Source: Asanoa sp040654855
GTDB taxonomy: Bacteria > Actinomycetota > Actinomycetes > Mycobacteriales > Micromonosporaceae
Direction of reading: 5' to 3'
Assembly (NCBI RefSeq): GCF_040654855.1
Contig: NZ_JBFAIU010000005.1
Span: 1-64,000, forward strand
Length of the DNA stretch: 64,000 nt
Shown: positions 50,677 through 59,508 of the stretch, piece after piece
How positions within the stretch are numbered: position 1 is the stretch's first letter
How the letters are laid out: each line of letters begins with the position of its first letter
The notes under the pieces: generated by a model
Database searches by the model: none
Seen by the model: the letters and a program-made list of their open reading frames with translations, nothing else
What the model was told of the DNA's origin: nothing
Position numbers and translations under genes: made by a program

Positions 50677-51255
50677 TCACTTCGCGCGGGGAATCACCAC
50701 GAGCCGGGCGGCGCCGCCGTCACCGTCCTTGGTGCCGGCCACGCCGACCTGGTCGCCGGCCTCGAGCTGGTCGGGCTGGATGGTGTTGCGCCGCTCGACG
50801 ACCCGCAGATCGTCGGCGAACTCCCAGGTGAGCGTGAACCCGTCGGTGCTCTTGACGGTGAGCGAGTCCCCGTCGACCGCGGTCACCTGGCCGCGCTGCA
50901 CGAGCACGGTCTGCGTACCGCCGTCCTTGGTCTTGACGACCGCCTCGCCGTGCAGGGTGTTCTTCCGCAACAGCACGCGGGCCTTGCGCCGCTGTCCGCG
51001 ATCCCGGTCCTTCTCCTTGGGCGCCGCCGACGGACTCGCCTTGGCCTCATTCATCTGCGCCAACTCGGCCGGCGTGATCTCGTTGGGATCGAACCCCAGG
51101 GCGGCCAACGCCTGCCCCTCGACCCCCATCCCGGCCGACACCTCGACACCCGCGTCGTCGCCGGCGGCCGGCACCCCGCCGCCCATGACACCGCAGCCCG
51201 TCAGGCCGAGCCCGACGACCGCGGCCAACCCGACTCCCGCAAGCCAACGCTTCAT
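50677..51255 (-). CDS. Lipoprotein of unknown function
   Basis: The 192-aa protein has a lipoprotein signal (VGLAAVVGLGLTGC, Cys at 21) followed by Gly/Ala linker, acidic helix (LGFDPNEITPAELAQMNEAK) and a basic segment (KDRDRGQRRKARVLLRK). The last 85 residues (GQVTAVDGDSLTVKSTDGFT, RRNTIQPDQLEAGDQVGVAG) look like a DUF5666/OB-type beta-barrel. It sits just downstream of the two-component genes on the same strand and could be their target or sensor partner. Function unknown. Confidence 0.75.
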   Translation of the reverse strand: MKRWLAGVGLAAVVGLGLTGCGVMGGGVPAAGDDAGVEVSAGMGVEGQALAALGFDPNEITPAELAQMNEAKASPSAAPKEKDRDRGQRRKARVLLRKNTLHGEAVVKTKDGGTQTVLVQRGQVTAVDGDSLTVKSTDGFTLTWEFADDLRVVERRNTIQPDQLEAGDQVGVAGTKDGDGGAARLVVIPRAK

Positions 51256-51316
51256 GGTCTCCCTCTCCTCGTCCGCTCTCCAGGGACCACGATGCGCGCC
51301 GAGCGCGTGGCGGCGA

Positions 51317-52675
51317 TCAAGCGAAGGTAAGAGCTTCGTAAGGCTGTGCCGGCAGGACGATGGTGAAGCGGGCGCCGCCTTCCGGGGCGTGGCCTGCTTC
51401 GATCCGGCCGCCCAGGCGGCGGACCAGGCCGTGCACCAGGGCCAGGCCCAGGCCGCTGCCGCCCTGGCGGACGCCCTCGTAGCGTTGCCGCAGCGCGCCG
51501 CGTTCGAAGACCACCCGCAGGTCGTCGTCCGTGAAGCCCGGACCGCCGTCGCGGACCTCCAGGAGCGCCCCGGCGGGGTTCGACGAGGTGGACAACACGA
51601 TCGGTGCGCCCGCCGGGACGACCCGCAGGGCGTTCTCCAGCAGGCCGTCGAGGATCTGGCGGGTGCGGCCCGGGTCCGTGAACGCCGGCACCGGGAACGG
51701 TGGCGTCTCGACCACCAGGGACACCCCGGCCGCCGCGCAACGGGGCCGCCACGTGTTGGCCGTTTCCGCGACCATCGCCGTCAGGTCCACCGGTAGCGGG
51801 GTCAGCGGGAAGTCGACCGCGTCCAGGCGGGCCAGCGCCAGCAGGTCCGTGACGAGGCGGTCCAGGCGTTCCGCCTCCGCGAGGACCGTCCGGCCCGCGC
51901 GGGTGGCGCCGTCGCCGGTGACCACCCCGTCGGACAGCGCCTCCGCGTAGCCGCGGATCGTGGTCAGCGGCGTGCGCAGCTCGTGCGAGACCGAGAGCAG
52001 GAAGTCGCGTTGGCGGCCCTCGCTTGTGGACAGCGCCTCGGCCAGGCCGTTGAGCGCGTGGGCCAGCGACTCGACCTCCTCCGGCGGCTCGACCGGCACC
52101 CGGACGTCGCGTTCACCGCGGCGCAGGCGCAGTGCGGCGGCGGCCGCGACCCGGATCGGGCGGGCCAGGCGGCTGCCCAGCAGGACGCCGGCCAGCACGC
52201 CCGCCGCGAGGCCCGCGAGCAGCGCCAGCCACAGGTTCTGGCCGACGTCGCGCCAGATGCCCGTGGCCCGCGGGTGGGTCAGCACCACCGCGTTGCCGTT
52301 GTTGTTGAGGGCGCGCGCCTCCACAAGGGACGGCACACCGGAGACGACGCCGCGGCCCGAGAAGGACTCGCCGGCGGCCGCGCGCGCCACCACCGCGGGC
52401 GGTAGGCCCGGCTGGTCCGCCACGCCGCGGCGCAGCACGAACAGCGAGATGTCGCGCTCCCGCAGCACGTCGAGCAGCTTCTTGTCGCCGGCCGGGCGCG
52501 GCGTGGCCCGCAGCGCGGTCGCCACCACCGTGGCCTCCGCGGCCAGCGAGTCCCGCGTGCGCGCCTCGACCGCGCGGGACGCCAGCGGGATGGCCACGAG
52601 TGCGGTCACCAGCACGGCGACCGCGGCGACGGCGCAGCCGACCAGGGCCGCGCGGAGGGTCAGCGTCCTAGGCAT
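51317..52675 (-). CDS. Sensor histidine kinase
   Basis: The 452-aa protein has a membrane segment at about 8-30, an extracytoplasmic sensor, a second segment at about 145-168, a HAMP-like linker, H-box FLLSVSHELRTPLTTIRGYAE (given as SVSHELRTPLTTIRGY), N-box ILDGLLENALRVV and G boxes VRDGGPGFTDDD and GGSGLGLALVHGLV. It should autophosphorylate the H-box His and pass phosphate to the regulator encoded just upstream, with which it overlaps by 8 bp. Signal is unknown. Confidence 0.93.
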   Translation of the reverse strand: MPRTLTLRAALVGCAVAAVAVLVTALVAIPLASRAVEARTRDSLAAEATVVATALRATPRPAGDKKLLDVLRERDISLFVLRRGVADQPGLPPAVVARAAAGESFSGRGVVSGVPSLVEARALNNNGNAVVLTHPRATGIWRDVGQNLWLALLAGLAAGVLAGVLLGSRLARPIRVAAAAALRLRRGERDVRVPVEPPEEVESLAHALNGLAEALSTSEGRQRDFLLSVSHELRTPLTTIRGYAEALSDGVVTGDGATRAGRTVLAEAERLDRLVTDLLALARLDAVDFPLTPLPVDLTAMVAETANTWRPRCAAAGVSLVVETPPFPVPAFTDPGRTRQILDGLLENALRVVPAGAPIVLSTSSNPAGALLEVRDGGPGFTDDDLRVVFERGALRQRYEGVRQGGSGLGLALVHGLVRRLGGRIEAGHAPEGGARFTIVLPAQPYEALTFA

Positions 52676-53351
52676 CGATCGCGTACCCGACGCCGCGGTG
52701 GGTGCGGATCAACCCGCCCGCCGAACCCAGCTTTCCGCGCACCTGGGCGATGTGCACGTCGACGGTGCGCGTGCCCGAATGCGACGCGTACCCCCAGACC
52801 GCCGCCAGCAGCTCCTCGCGGGTGAACACCCGACCCGGCCGCCCGACCAGGTGGGCCAGCAGGTCGAACTCCGTCGAGGTCAGCTGCACCGGCTCGTCGA
52901 GCACCGTCACGCTGCGCCGGCCCGGGTCCAGGGTCAGCGGGCCGACGCTGCGCGGGCGCTCGGCGGCCGCCGCGACGCCGCCCGACGCCCGGCGGAGCAC
53001 GGCGCGCAGCCGGGCCACCAGCTCGCGCGGCGAGAACGGCTTGGTGAGGTAGTCGTCCGCGCCCAGCTCCAGGCCGACGATCCGGTCGACCTCGTCGTCG
53101 CGGGCGGTCAGGAAGATGACCGGGGTCCAATCGCCGGCCTCGCGCAGCCGGCGGCAGATCTCGGTGCCCGACATGCCGGGCAGGGCGATGTCCAGGACGC
53201 TGGCGACCGGGCGGAGCCGGCGGGCCGCGGCCAGGCCAGCCTCGCCGTCGTGCTCGACGTGCACGCCGAACCCGTCGCGGCTCAGGTAGAGCCGGACGAG
53301 GTCCGCGATCGCCCGCTCGTCCTCGACGACGAGCACCAGGCCGTCAGCCAC
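52668..53351 (-). CDS. OmpR/PhoB-family response regulator
   Basis: The 227-aa protein has the receiver acid pocket (VVEDERAIAD), phosphoacceptor VLDIALPGMSG (Asp about 51), LTARDDEVDRIVGLELGADD and KPFSPREL (Lys), then the winged-helix DNA-binding end (EPVQLTSTEFDLLAHLVGRP, GRVFTREELLAAVWG, VRGKLGSAGGLIRTHRGVGY). GTG 53351 is used. It forms an operon with the kinase. Confidence 0.93.
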   Translation of the reverse strand: MADGLVLVVEDERAIADLVRLYLSRDGFGVHVEHDGEAGLAAARRLRPVASVLDIALPGMSGTEICRRLREAGDWTPVIFLTARDDEVDRIVGLELGADDYLTKPFSPRELVARLRAVLRRASGGVAAAAERPRSVGPLTLDPGRRSVTVLDEPVQLTSTEFDLLAHLVGRPGRVFTREELLAAVWGYASHSGTRTVDVHIAQVRGKLGSAGGLIRTHRGVGYAIDA

Positions 53352-53397
53352 GCGCCCATCATGGCCGACGGACGCGTGGGCCGGTGTAAGAGGAGTG

Positions 53398-53958
53398 TCA
53401 GAACGCCACGGCGAGGCCGCTGCGCGACCGGCCGAGCGTCTCCCAGGCCGCGGTGTCCCGCCGGAGGGCGTCCCGGGTGGCGGCCGAGGCACGATCCCCG
53501 GCCGCCGTCCCGGCTCCCGCGCGGGCTGCGCGCGGGCGGAAGACGTGGCTGAGCAGCGCGTCCAGGTGCCACACCTGCTTGGGGTGGCCGGCCCGGATCC
53601 AGAATCGCTCCCGCACCCCGTCGACGGCCGTGGCCGCCAACTCGACCGCGGACAGCCGCGGGTCGGGGTTCCACGTCACGTTGCCCAGGTGGCCCAGTTC
53701 CGTGTTCAGATGCAGCCGGAGGCGGTGGAGCATCCGAGACTCGTGGGTCACCACCAGGCGACGGTAAGTCAACAGCAGCAGGTACTCGCCCTGCGTGGGC
53801 CGGTCGGCGCGGGTGCAACGGGCGACCAGCGCGGCGGGGTCGTCAGCGGCGACGCACCGCCGGAACACCGGCATGTGCCGGCTGACGGTCGGGATGGCCA
53901 CACCGGCTTCAGCGGCGGCGGGCAGGAACGTACGGGAGAAGACGTCCATGTCGTTCAC
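53398..53958 (-). CDS. Conserved hypothetical protein
   Basis: The 186-aa product (FLPAAAEAGVAIPTVSRHMP, GEYLLLLTYRRLVVTHESRM, LHLNTELGHLGNVTWNPDPR, AVDGVRERFWIRAGHPKQVW) reads as a soluble alpha/beta domain followed by an Ala/Arg-rich tail. I cannot name a family. It lies upstream of the response regulator on the same strand, 46 bp away, and could be co-transcribed. ATG 53949 is an alternative start. Confidence 0.65.
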   Translation of the reverse strand: MNDMDVFSRTFLPAAAEAGVAIPTVSRHMPVFRRCVAADDPAALVARCTRADRPTQGEYLLLLTYRRLVVTHESRMLHRLRLHLNTELGHLGNVTWNPDPRLSAVELAATAVDGVRERFWIRAGHPKQVWHLDALLSHVFRPRAARAGAGTAAGDRASAATRDALRRDTAAWETLGRSRSGLAVAF

Positions 53959-54044
53959 AACGACGTGTCTCGCTGGCGGGTCGCGGCTTTCCTTGTGCCG
54001 ACTTCTTCAACCCTCCATTAGGATCATTACCCCAAAGTGGAATA

Positions 54045-55217
54045 TCAGAGCAATTCGACAATCGTTGCGTTGGCCATGCCGCCGCCCTCGCACATGGTCT
54101 GCAGGCCGTAGCGGATCCCATTGTCCCGCATGTGATACAGCATCGTCGTCATGATCCGGGCGCCGGAACCACCGAGCGGGTGACCCAGCGCGATCGCGCC
54201 GCCGCGCGGGTTCAGCCGCGCCGGGTCGGCCTCGGTCTCGGCGAGCCAGGCCAGTGGGACCGGGGCGAACGCCTCGTTGACCTCGTACACGCCGATCTCC
54301 TCGATGCCCAGGCCCGCGCGGCGCAGGGCCTTCGCGGTGGCCGGGATCGGCGCGGTCAGCATGACCACCGGGTCGTCGGCCGCGACCACCGCGGTGTGGA
54401 TCCGGGCCAGCGGGCGCAGGCCGTGCGCGGCAGCCCACTCGCTCGTGGTCACCGCCACCGCCGCGGCGCCGTCGGAGATCTGCGACGCGGAGCCCGCGGT
54501 CACGACACCGTCGGCCTTGAACGGCGTCTTCAGCTCGCCCAGTGCCGCCAGCGACGTGTCGCGCCGGACGCCCTCGTCGGACGCGACCTTGCCGCCGTCG
54601 GCGGTCGCCACGGGCGCGATCTCGGCGTCGAACAGCCCGGCGTCCTGCGCGGCGGCCGCCCTCTGGTGACTGGCCAGCGCGTACTCGTCGAGGCGGCCCC
54701 GGTCGAAGCCCCAGCGCGTGGCCATCATCTCGGCGCCGACGCCCTGGCTGAACGGCACCGGATCGTCGGCCGCGAAGCCCTCGTGGTCGCGGTAGCGGGC
54801 CCGCACCTGGTCGCCGAACGCGTTGCCGGACCCGATGCTCGAACCCATCGGCACCCGGCTCATCGACTCGACGCCGCCGGCCACGACGAGGTCGCTCTGC
54901 CCGGCGATGACCGCCGCGGCGGCGAAGTGGATGGCCTGCTGGCTGGAGCCGCACTGCCGGTCGAGCGTGGTGCCGGGCACCGACTCGGGCCAGCCGGCGG
55001 CGAGCACCGCGCCGCGGGCGACGTTCCAGGACTGGTCGCCGACCTGTGACACGCAGCCCCAGACCACGTCGTCGACGCCGGCCGGGTCGAGTGCCAGCCG
55101 CTCGGCCAGCGCCCGCAGGGCATGTGCCGAAAGATCAACCGGGTGTACGCCAGTCAGGCCGCCGTTGCGCCGCCCGACCGGAGTTCTGACCGCACCGACA
55201 ATGACCGCGTCCCGCAT
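54045..55217 (-). CDS. Acetyl-CoA acyltransferase (thiolase)
   Basis: The 390-aa protein has the acyl-binding Cys in DRQCGSSQQAIHFA (about 89), the family motif NEAFAPVPLAW, GHPLGGSGAR (catalytic His about 350) and MCEGGGMANATIVE (second Cys about 380). It catalyses thiolytic cleavage or condensation of 3-ketoacyl-CoA and acts in the cytosol. Length is normal. It is monocistronic and divergent from the PH-domain gene. Confidence 0.93.
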   Translation of the reverse strand: MRDAVIVGAVRTPVGRRNGGLTGVHPVDLSAHALRALAERLALDPAGVDDVVWGCVSQVGDQSWNVARGAVLAAGWPESVPGTTLDRQCGSSQQAIHFAAAAVIAGQSDLVVAGGVESMSRVPMGSSIGSGNAFGDQVRARYRDHEGFAADDPVPFSQGVGAEMMATRWGFDRGRLDEYALASHQRAAAAQDAGLFDAEIAPVATADGGKVASDEGVRRDTSLAALGELKTPFKADGVVTAGSASQISDGAAAVAVTTSEWAAAHGLRPLARIHTAVVAADDPVVMLTAPIPATAKALRRAGLGIEEIGVYEVNEAFAPVPLAWLAETEADPARLNPRGGAIALGHPLGGSGARIMTTMLYHMRDNGIRYGLQTMCEGGGMANATIVELL

Positions 55218-55294
55218 GATTACTCCCCGGTAACGTGAGCCTTGACCGAATCCTACGTCGTGTCAGGGGCGCGTCCGGCTGGGATGCTTGTCCG

Positions 55295-55699
55295 GTGACC
55301 TCCCAGTGGCGGGTCCCCACCGCCCTACCCACGCTGAAGCTGGCCGGCGCCGTCGTGCTGCTGGTGCTCGCCGCGCTGTTCGCCACCGACACCGCCGCCC
55401 TGGCCGTCGCGGGCGTGGCCGGTGCGGCGCTGGTCGTGTGGGGCTTTCGTGACCTGCTGGCACCCGTGCGGCTGGCCGCCGACCCGACCGGTGTCACCGT
55501 GCTCACCGGGTTCGCCCGGCGTCGGCACATCCCCTGGTCGGCGGTGGAACAGGTCTCCGTCGCCCGCCGGGCGCACGCGGGCGTGCGCAGCGAGGCCCTG
55601 GAGATCGACACCGGCGACGCCGTGCACGTGCTGACGAAGAACGACCTCGGCGCGCCGCCGGCGGAAGTGGCGGCGGCGATAGCGGCCGTGCGGAGCTAG
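55295..55699 (+). CDS. Membrane protein with bacterial PH-like domain
   Basis: The 134-aa protein (from GTG 55295) has two hydrophobic segments (LKLAGAVVLLVLAALF, AALAVAGVAGAALVVWGF) and a bPH-type beta-domain (VRLAADPTGVTVLTGFARRR, HIPWSAVEQVSVARRAHAGV). An earlier ATG at 55235 would add 20 residues that are not like the family. It overlaps the convergent rhomboid gene by 4 bp. Function unknown. Confidence 0.75.
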   Translation: MTSQWRVPTALPTLKLAGAVVLLVLAALFATDTAALAVAGVAGAALVVWGFRDLLAPVRLAADPTGVTVLTGFARRRHIPWSAVEQVSVARRAHAGVRSEALEIDTGDAVHVLTKNDLGAPPAEVAAAIAAVRS

Positions 55700-56595
55700 C
55701 CGGCGGACAGTGTCAGTCCGACGAGCGCCACCGCGAAGAGCACGCAACCGACCACCTGGATCACGTTGCGGTTCGCGCGTGGTGCATAGGCCAGGATGAG
55801 CGCCACCACGGCACCCGCGACCCCGCCACCCAGGTGGCCCGCCCACGAGATGCCCGGCAGCGTGAACGTGATGAACAGGTTGATCGCCAGCAGGCCGACG
55901 ATCGCGGACGTGTTCTGCCGCAGCCGGCGCAGGATGACGAAGAACGCCACGAACAGGCCCCACAGGGCGCCCGAGGCACCCGCGGTGAGCGAGTTGGGAT
56001 CCGCCCACAGCGCCGCGACACTGCCGCCGAGCCCGGCCAGGAGGTAGAGCGCGAGGTAGCGGATCGGGCCCAGGGCCACCTCGAGCGAACGGCCGATCGC
56101 CCACAGCGCCCACATGTTGAACAGCAGATGGATGATCCCGTAGTGCAGGAACATCGCTGTGAGCAGGCGGTAGTAGCCGCCGTCGTAGACACCGGTGTAG
56201 GCGACCCAGCCGTGTTCGGTGGGGAACTGGAACGACGGGCCGATCACGCCACCGAAGGCCTGTAGCTGCGTCGTGCCGGTGAACAGGCCGCCACGCGGGA
56301 TCAGGGTGTCGACGCCGTAGAAGGCGAGCCCGATCAGAGCGACGAGCAGGTTGAGCGAGATCAGCGTGATGGTCGCGTAGCCGTGGCGACCGGCGGCACT
56401 GCCACCGAAGGCAGTGCGCGCCGGCCGCTGGGTCCGGCGTCCCTCGGACACACACTCCGGGCACTGGTGCCCGACCGAGGCGTCACGCATACAGTCCGGG
56501 CATATCGGGCGCTCGCAACGCGTGCAGCGCACCCAGGTCTCCCGCGACGGGTGCCGATAGCAGACCGGCGCTGCCGTCGGGGGCGATTCACTCAT
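55696..56595 (-). CDS. Rhomboid-family intramembrane serine protease with N-terminal zinc-binding domain
   Basis: The 299-aa protein begins with a zinc-binding B-box-like segment (CYRHPSRETWVRCTRCERPI, CPDCMRDASVGHQCPECV), then six or more membrane segments. The rhomboid site is GASGALWGLFVAF (Ser about 205) and HLGGGVAGAVV (His about 257). It should cleave membrane-protein substrates within the bilayer. This N-terminal extension is common in actinomycete rhomboids. It lies just downstream of the cyclophilin gene, 27 bp away on the same strand. Confidence 0.92.
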   Translation of the reverse strand: MSESPPTAAPVCYRHPSRETWVRCTRCERPICPDCMRDASVGHQCPECVSEGRRTQRPARTAFGGSAAGRHGYATITLISLNLLVALIGLAFYGVDTLIPRGGLFTGTTQLQAFGGVIGPSFQFPTEHGWVAYTGVYDGGYYRLLTAMFLHYGIIHLLFNMWALWAIGRSLEVALGPIRYLALYLLAGLGGSVAALWADPNSLTAGASGALWGLFVAFFVILRRLRQNTSAIVGLLAINLFITFTLPGISWAGHLGGGVAGAVVALILAYAPRANRNVIQVVGCVLFAVALVGLTLSAG

Positions 56596-56622
56596 GCCAA
56601 GAAAGGTACCTGGCGTCGTCGA

Positions 56623-57153
56623 TCAGCCGTTGACGCGCTGGATCTCGACGCGCTCGATCACGACGTCCTCCAGCGGCCGGTCGCCGTGGTTGGTGGGCGT
56701 GTTCGCGATCGCGTCGACGACCTTGGCGGAATCCTGGTCCGCGACCTGGCCGAAGATCGTGTGGCGGTTGTTGAGGTGCGGCGTCGGGCCGACCGTGATG
56801 AAGAACTGCGAGCCGTTGGTGCCCGGGCCGGCGTTGGCCATGGCCAGCAGGTACGGGCGGTCGAAACGCAGCTCCGGGTGGAACTCGTCGGCGAACTCGT
56901 AGCCCGGGCCGCCACGGCCGGTGCCGGTCGGGTCGCCCATCTGGATCATGAAGCCCGAGATCACCCGGTGCGAGATGGTGCCGTCGTAGTAGGGCCCGTT
57001 GCCCTTCTGCCCGGTGCGCGGGTCCACGTAGTCGCGGGTGCCCTCGGCCAGCTCCACGAAGTTCTGCACCGTCTTCGGCGCGTGGTTCGGGAACAGCTCC
57101 AGGCGGATCGGGCCGCGGTTCGTATGCAGGGTGGCGTAAAGGGTCTCAGCCAC
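56623..57153 (-). CDS. Cyclophilin-type peptidyl-prolyl isomerase
   Basis: The 176-aa protein has ISHRVISGFMIQMGDPTGTG, ANAGPGTNGSQFFITVG and the N-terminal strand AETLYATLHTNRGPIRLELF, all cyclophilin signatures, with the catalytic Arg in SHRVI. It is cytosolic (no signal). GTG 57153 is chosen because GGAGGAGTACCC precedes it at correct spacing. Possibly co-transcribed with the rhomboid gene. Confidence 0.93.
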   Translation of the reverse strand: MAETLYATLHTNRGPIRLELFPNHAPKTVQNFVELAEGTRDYVDPRTGQKGNGPYYDGTISHRVISGFMIQMGDPTGTGRGGPGYEFADEFHPELRFDRPYLLAMANAGPGTNGSQFFITVGPTPHLNNRHTIFGQVADQDSAKVVDAIANTPTNHGDRPLEDVVIERVEIQRVNG

Positions 57154-57274
57154 GGGTACTCCTCCGTCGTCGGTGAGTTTCAGTTCGATCCTCCCATGTG
57201 CCCGTTCCGGCAATGCGGACACGTCCAAAGGTGGAGGATGCAGGAGGAACTACGCCCAGGAAGGTGGGGGTCTG

Positions 57275-57991
57275 GTGTTTGGTATCCGGCGGAGAACTCA
57301 TGCGCAGATGGTGCGCACGGAGCTCGGCGACAGCCTCGAGCACTTGAAGGCGGCAGCAGGCCACGCGGCGGGCGGGGTCAGCACGGCGGTCCGGCCGCGG
57401 GTCGAGTCCGCCCGCGACTTCGTGATCCCGTCGGCCACCCGGGTCCGCGACATGGCCGGGAGCGGGTGGGAGTCCACCCGCGGCGGCTGGGAGTCGGTCC
57501 GGCCACTGGCAACGGCCGCCGGCAGCCGGACCCGCGACGCCGCCAAGTCCGTGCGCCGGCCGAAGATCAACGGCAAGGGCAAGGGCAACGGCAAGGGCAG
57601 GCGCGCCGACAAGGCCATCGAGGCCGCGGCGACCAACCGCCGCTGGCCGATCGTCGCCGCGATCCTGGTCGCCGGTGCCGCGTTCGGCGCCGCGGCGGTC
57701 ATGCGCCGGCGCCGGCAGCAGCAGTGGGACGAGTACGACCCGAGCAAGTCGCTGGACGCCGCCCGCCAGGGTGCGTCGGGTGGTGGCCGGGGACACAGCC
57801 ACGGCCGGATCGGTGACGCGGCCGACGCGGCCCGGTCCTCGGTCAAGAACGCCGCGGCGACCGCCAAGAGCGCCGCGTCATCCGCGCGGAGCCGGGCCGG
57901 CGAGCGGTTCTCGTCGACCGAGCAGCCGCCGCAGAGCTCCGACCCGACGGCCAGCAGCGAGCACCTGAACTCGCCCAACGGCCGCAGCTGA
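57275..57991 (+). CDS. Small membrane protein with Gly-Lys and Ala-rich segments
   Basis: The 238-aa protein has an amphipathic N-terminus (VRTELGDSLEHLKAAAGHAA), a basic GKGKGNGKGRR segment, one membrane segment (WPIVAAILVAGAAFGAAAV, about 130-148) and a Ser/Ala-rich tail (SSVKNAAATAKSAASSARSR). GTG 57275 has GGAAGGTGGGGG upstream. The pattern is common in streptomycete/micromonosporal membrane proteins of unknown role. Confidence 0.7.
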   Translation: MFGIRRRTHAQMVRTELGDSLEHLKAAAGHAAGGVSTAVRPRVESARDFVIPSATRVRDMAGSGWESTRGGWESVRPLATAAGSRTRDAAKSVRRPKINGKGKGNGKGRRADKAIEAAATNRRWPIVAAILVAGAAFGAAAVMRRRRQQQWDEYDPSKSLDAARQGASGGGRGHSHGRIGDAADAARSSVKNAAATAKSAASSARSRAGERFSSTEQPPQSSDPTASSEHLNSPNGRS

Positions 57992-58002
57992 CGAAGCGAC
58001 GA

Positions 58003-58030
58003 AAAGGCCCCCGGGGAACCGGGGGCCTTT
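58003..58030. terminator. Bidirectional terminator between convergent genes
   Basis: AAAGGCCCCCGG-GGAA-CCGGGGGCCTTT is a perfect 12-bp stem with a tetraloop, with A/T bases at its base, between genes ending at 57991 (+) and 58047 (-). Confidence 0.92.
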
Positions 58031-58046
58031 CGCGCGCCAGAGGGGC

Positions 58047-59186
58047 TCAGAGCCAGCCCGAGCGGCGGAACCAGCGGTAGAGCACGATCGCGGCGATCAG
58101 CATCAGCGTCAGCACGCCCGGGTAGCCGTACTGCCAGCGGAACTCGGGCATGTCCGGGAAGTTCATGCCGTAGATGCCGGCGATGAACGTCTCGACCGCG
58201 AAGATGGCGGCCCAGGACGCGATCTTGCGCATGTCGTTGTTCTGCTCGACCGAGACCTGCGCCAGGCGCGCCTGCAGGATCGAGTTCAGCAGGTCGTCGT
58301 AGCCGTTGACCTGCTCGGCGACCCGGATCAGGTGGTCCTGCACGTCGCGGAAGAAGCGCCGGATCTCCTTGGGCACGTGCCGGTTGGTCGACTCGGTGAG
58401 CTGCATGATCGGCCGCAGCAGCGGGACCACGGCCCGCTTGAACTCGACCAGCTCCCGCTTCATCTGGTAGATCCGCTGGATCCGGCCGTGCACCTGGCGG
58501 GCGAAGACCTGGTTCTCCAGGTCGTCGAGGTCGGTCTCCACCTGGTCGCTGACGTCGATGTAGAGGTCGACGACGTGGTCGGCGATCGCGTACGCCACCG
58601 ACCATGGCCCCTGCGCCAGCAGCTCCTTGCGCTGTTCGAGCCCGGCGCGCACCGGCGCCAGCTTGCAGGCGTCGCCGTGCCGCACGGTGATCACGAACTC
58701 CGGACCGATGAAGACCATGACCTGGCCGGTCTCGACGACCTCGGTGGTCTCGGTCAGCTCGGCGTGCCGTATGTACCGCGCGGTGCGCATGACCAGGGAG
58801 TTGATCTCGCCGAACTGCTCCAGCTTGGGGCGCTGCTCGGCGGCGACCGCGTCCTCGACGGCCAGCTCGTGCAGGTCGAACGTCTCGGCGATGCCGGCCA
58901 TCGTGGTCAGGCTCGGCTCGTGCAGCCCGATCCAGACGAACGCGTTGCCGGTCTCCTCGCGCGCGGCGTGCAGCGCGTCCTCCGGCGACCACTCGCCGGG
59001 CTGGCGGACGCCGTCGACGTAGAGCGCGCAGTCGACGATCGTGTCGCGGCCCTTGAAACCGGGTGGGGGCGCCGGTTTCGGCTCGGCCGGACCGAGGATG
59101 CGGGTCATCGCCCGGACGGGGTCGCTCCACGACCGCGTTCTGGGGCGAACCTGCCCGGTCTTGTCGGCGTCAGTAGCCATCGACAT
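58047..59186 (-). CDS. corA: CorA-family Mg2+/Co2+ transporter
   Basis: The 379-aa protein has the CorA architecture: a large cytosolic domain (FVWIGLHEPSLTTMAGIAET, HELAVEDAVAAEQRPKLEQF), a long pore helix, and two C-terminal membrane segments with the signature IYGMNFPDMPEF (GMN, about 338). It should be a pentameric divalent-cation channel in the inner membrane. ATG 59186 has GGAGGGAGG upstream; ATG 59180 is close. A bidirectional terminator follows the stop. Confidence 0.93.
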   Translation of the reverse strand: MSMATDADKTGQVRPRTRSWSDPVRAMTRILGPAEPKPAPPPGFKGRDTIVDCALYVDGVRQPGEWSPEDALHAAREETGNAFVWIGLHEPSLTTMAGIAETFDLHELAVEDAVAAEQRPKLEQFGEINSLVMRTARYIRHAELTETTEVVETGQVMVFIGPEFVITVRHGDACKLAPVRAGLEQRKELLAQGPWSVAYAIADHVVDLYIDVSDQVETDLDDLENQVFARQVHGRIQRIYQMKRELVEFKRAVVPLLRPIMQLTESTNRHVPKEIRRFFRDVQDHLIRVAEQVNGYDDLLNSILQARLAQVSVEQNNDMRKIASWAAIFAVETFIAGIYGMNFPDMPEFRWQYGYPGVLTLMLIAAIVLYRWFRRSGWL

Positions 59187-59508
59187 GCCTCCCTCCGAAC
59201 CCGGCAACCCGGATGGGCCGAAGAGCAGGCTACGCCCGAAAGGTGGCCAGAGCGCGTCAGGATCTCGTCAGGACGGCACGCGGCATCCCCGCCGGGCGGC
59301 GCCGGGTGGACCGGCCGCGTCGGGGGGTGGGGTGCGAGCGGCCCACCCGGCGCCATCGGGGGCGGGGTAGTGCTGAGGGGGTCGGCATTCGGCTCCGGCC
59401 GACCGGTGGATCGCATTGTTCACCGTCGACCCGTCCCTGGTCAGCCCCTCATCACACGGATGGGGCACTCTGTCGGGAATCCGACAGAGTGCCGTTGGTC
59501 GCCCCGTA
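59187..59508. other. Intergenic region upstream of corA
   Basis: About 320 bp lie between corA and the aminotransferase gene. It contains the aminotransferase terminator at 59464-59493 and the corA promoter. No further gene is seen. A riboswitch of the Mg type could be sought here, but I see no convincing structure. Confidence 0.5.
59464..59493 (-). terminator. Terminator hairpin after the aminotransferase gene
   Basis: GGCACTCTGTCGG pairs perfectly with CCGACAGAGTGCC (13 bp) around GAAT. It lies 16 bp beyond the stop of the gene ending at 59509. There is no T-tract. Confidence 0.7.

Noticed and set aside
59187..59460. Possible Mg-sensing leader (ykoK/M-box type) before corA
   Set aside because: No conserved helices or loops that I can match; only ordinary GC-rich sequence is visible.
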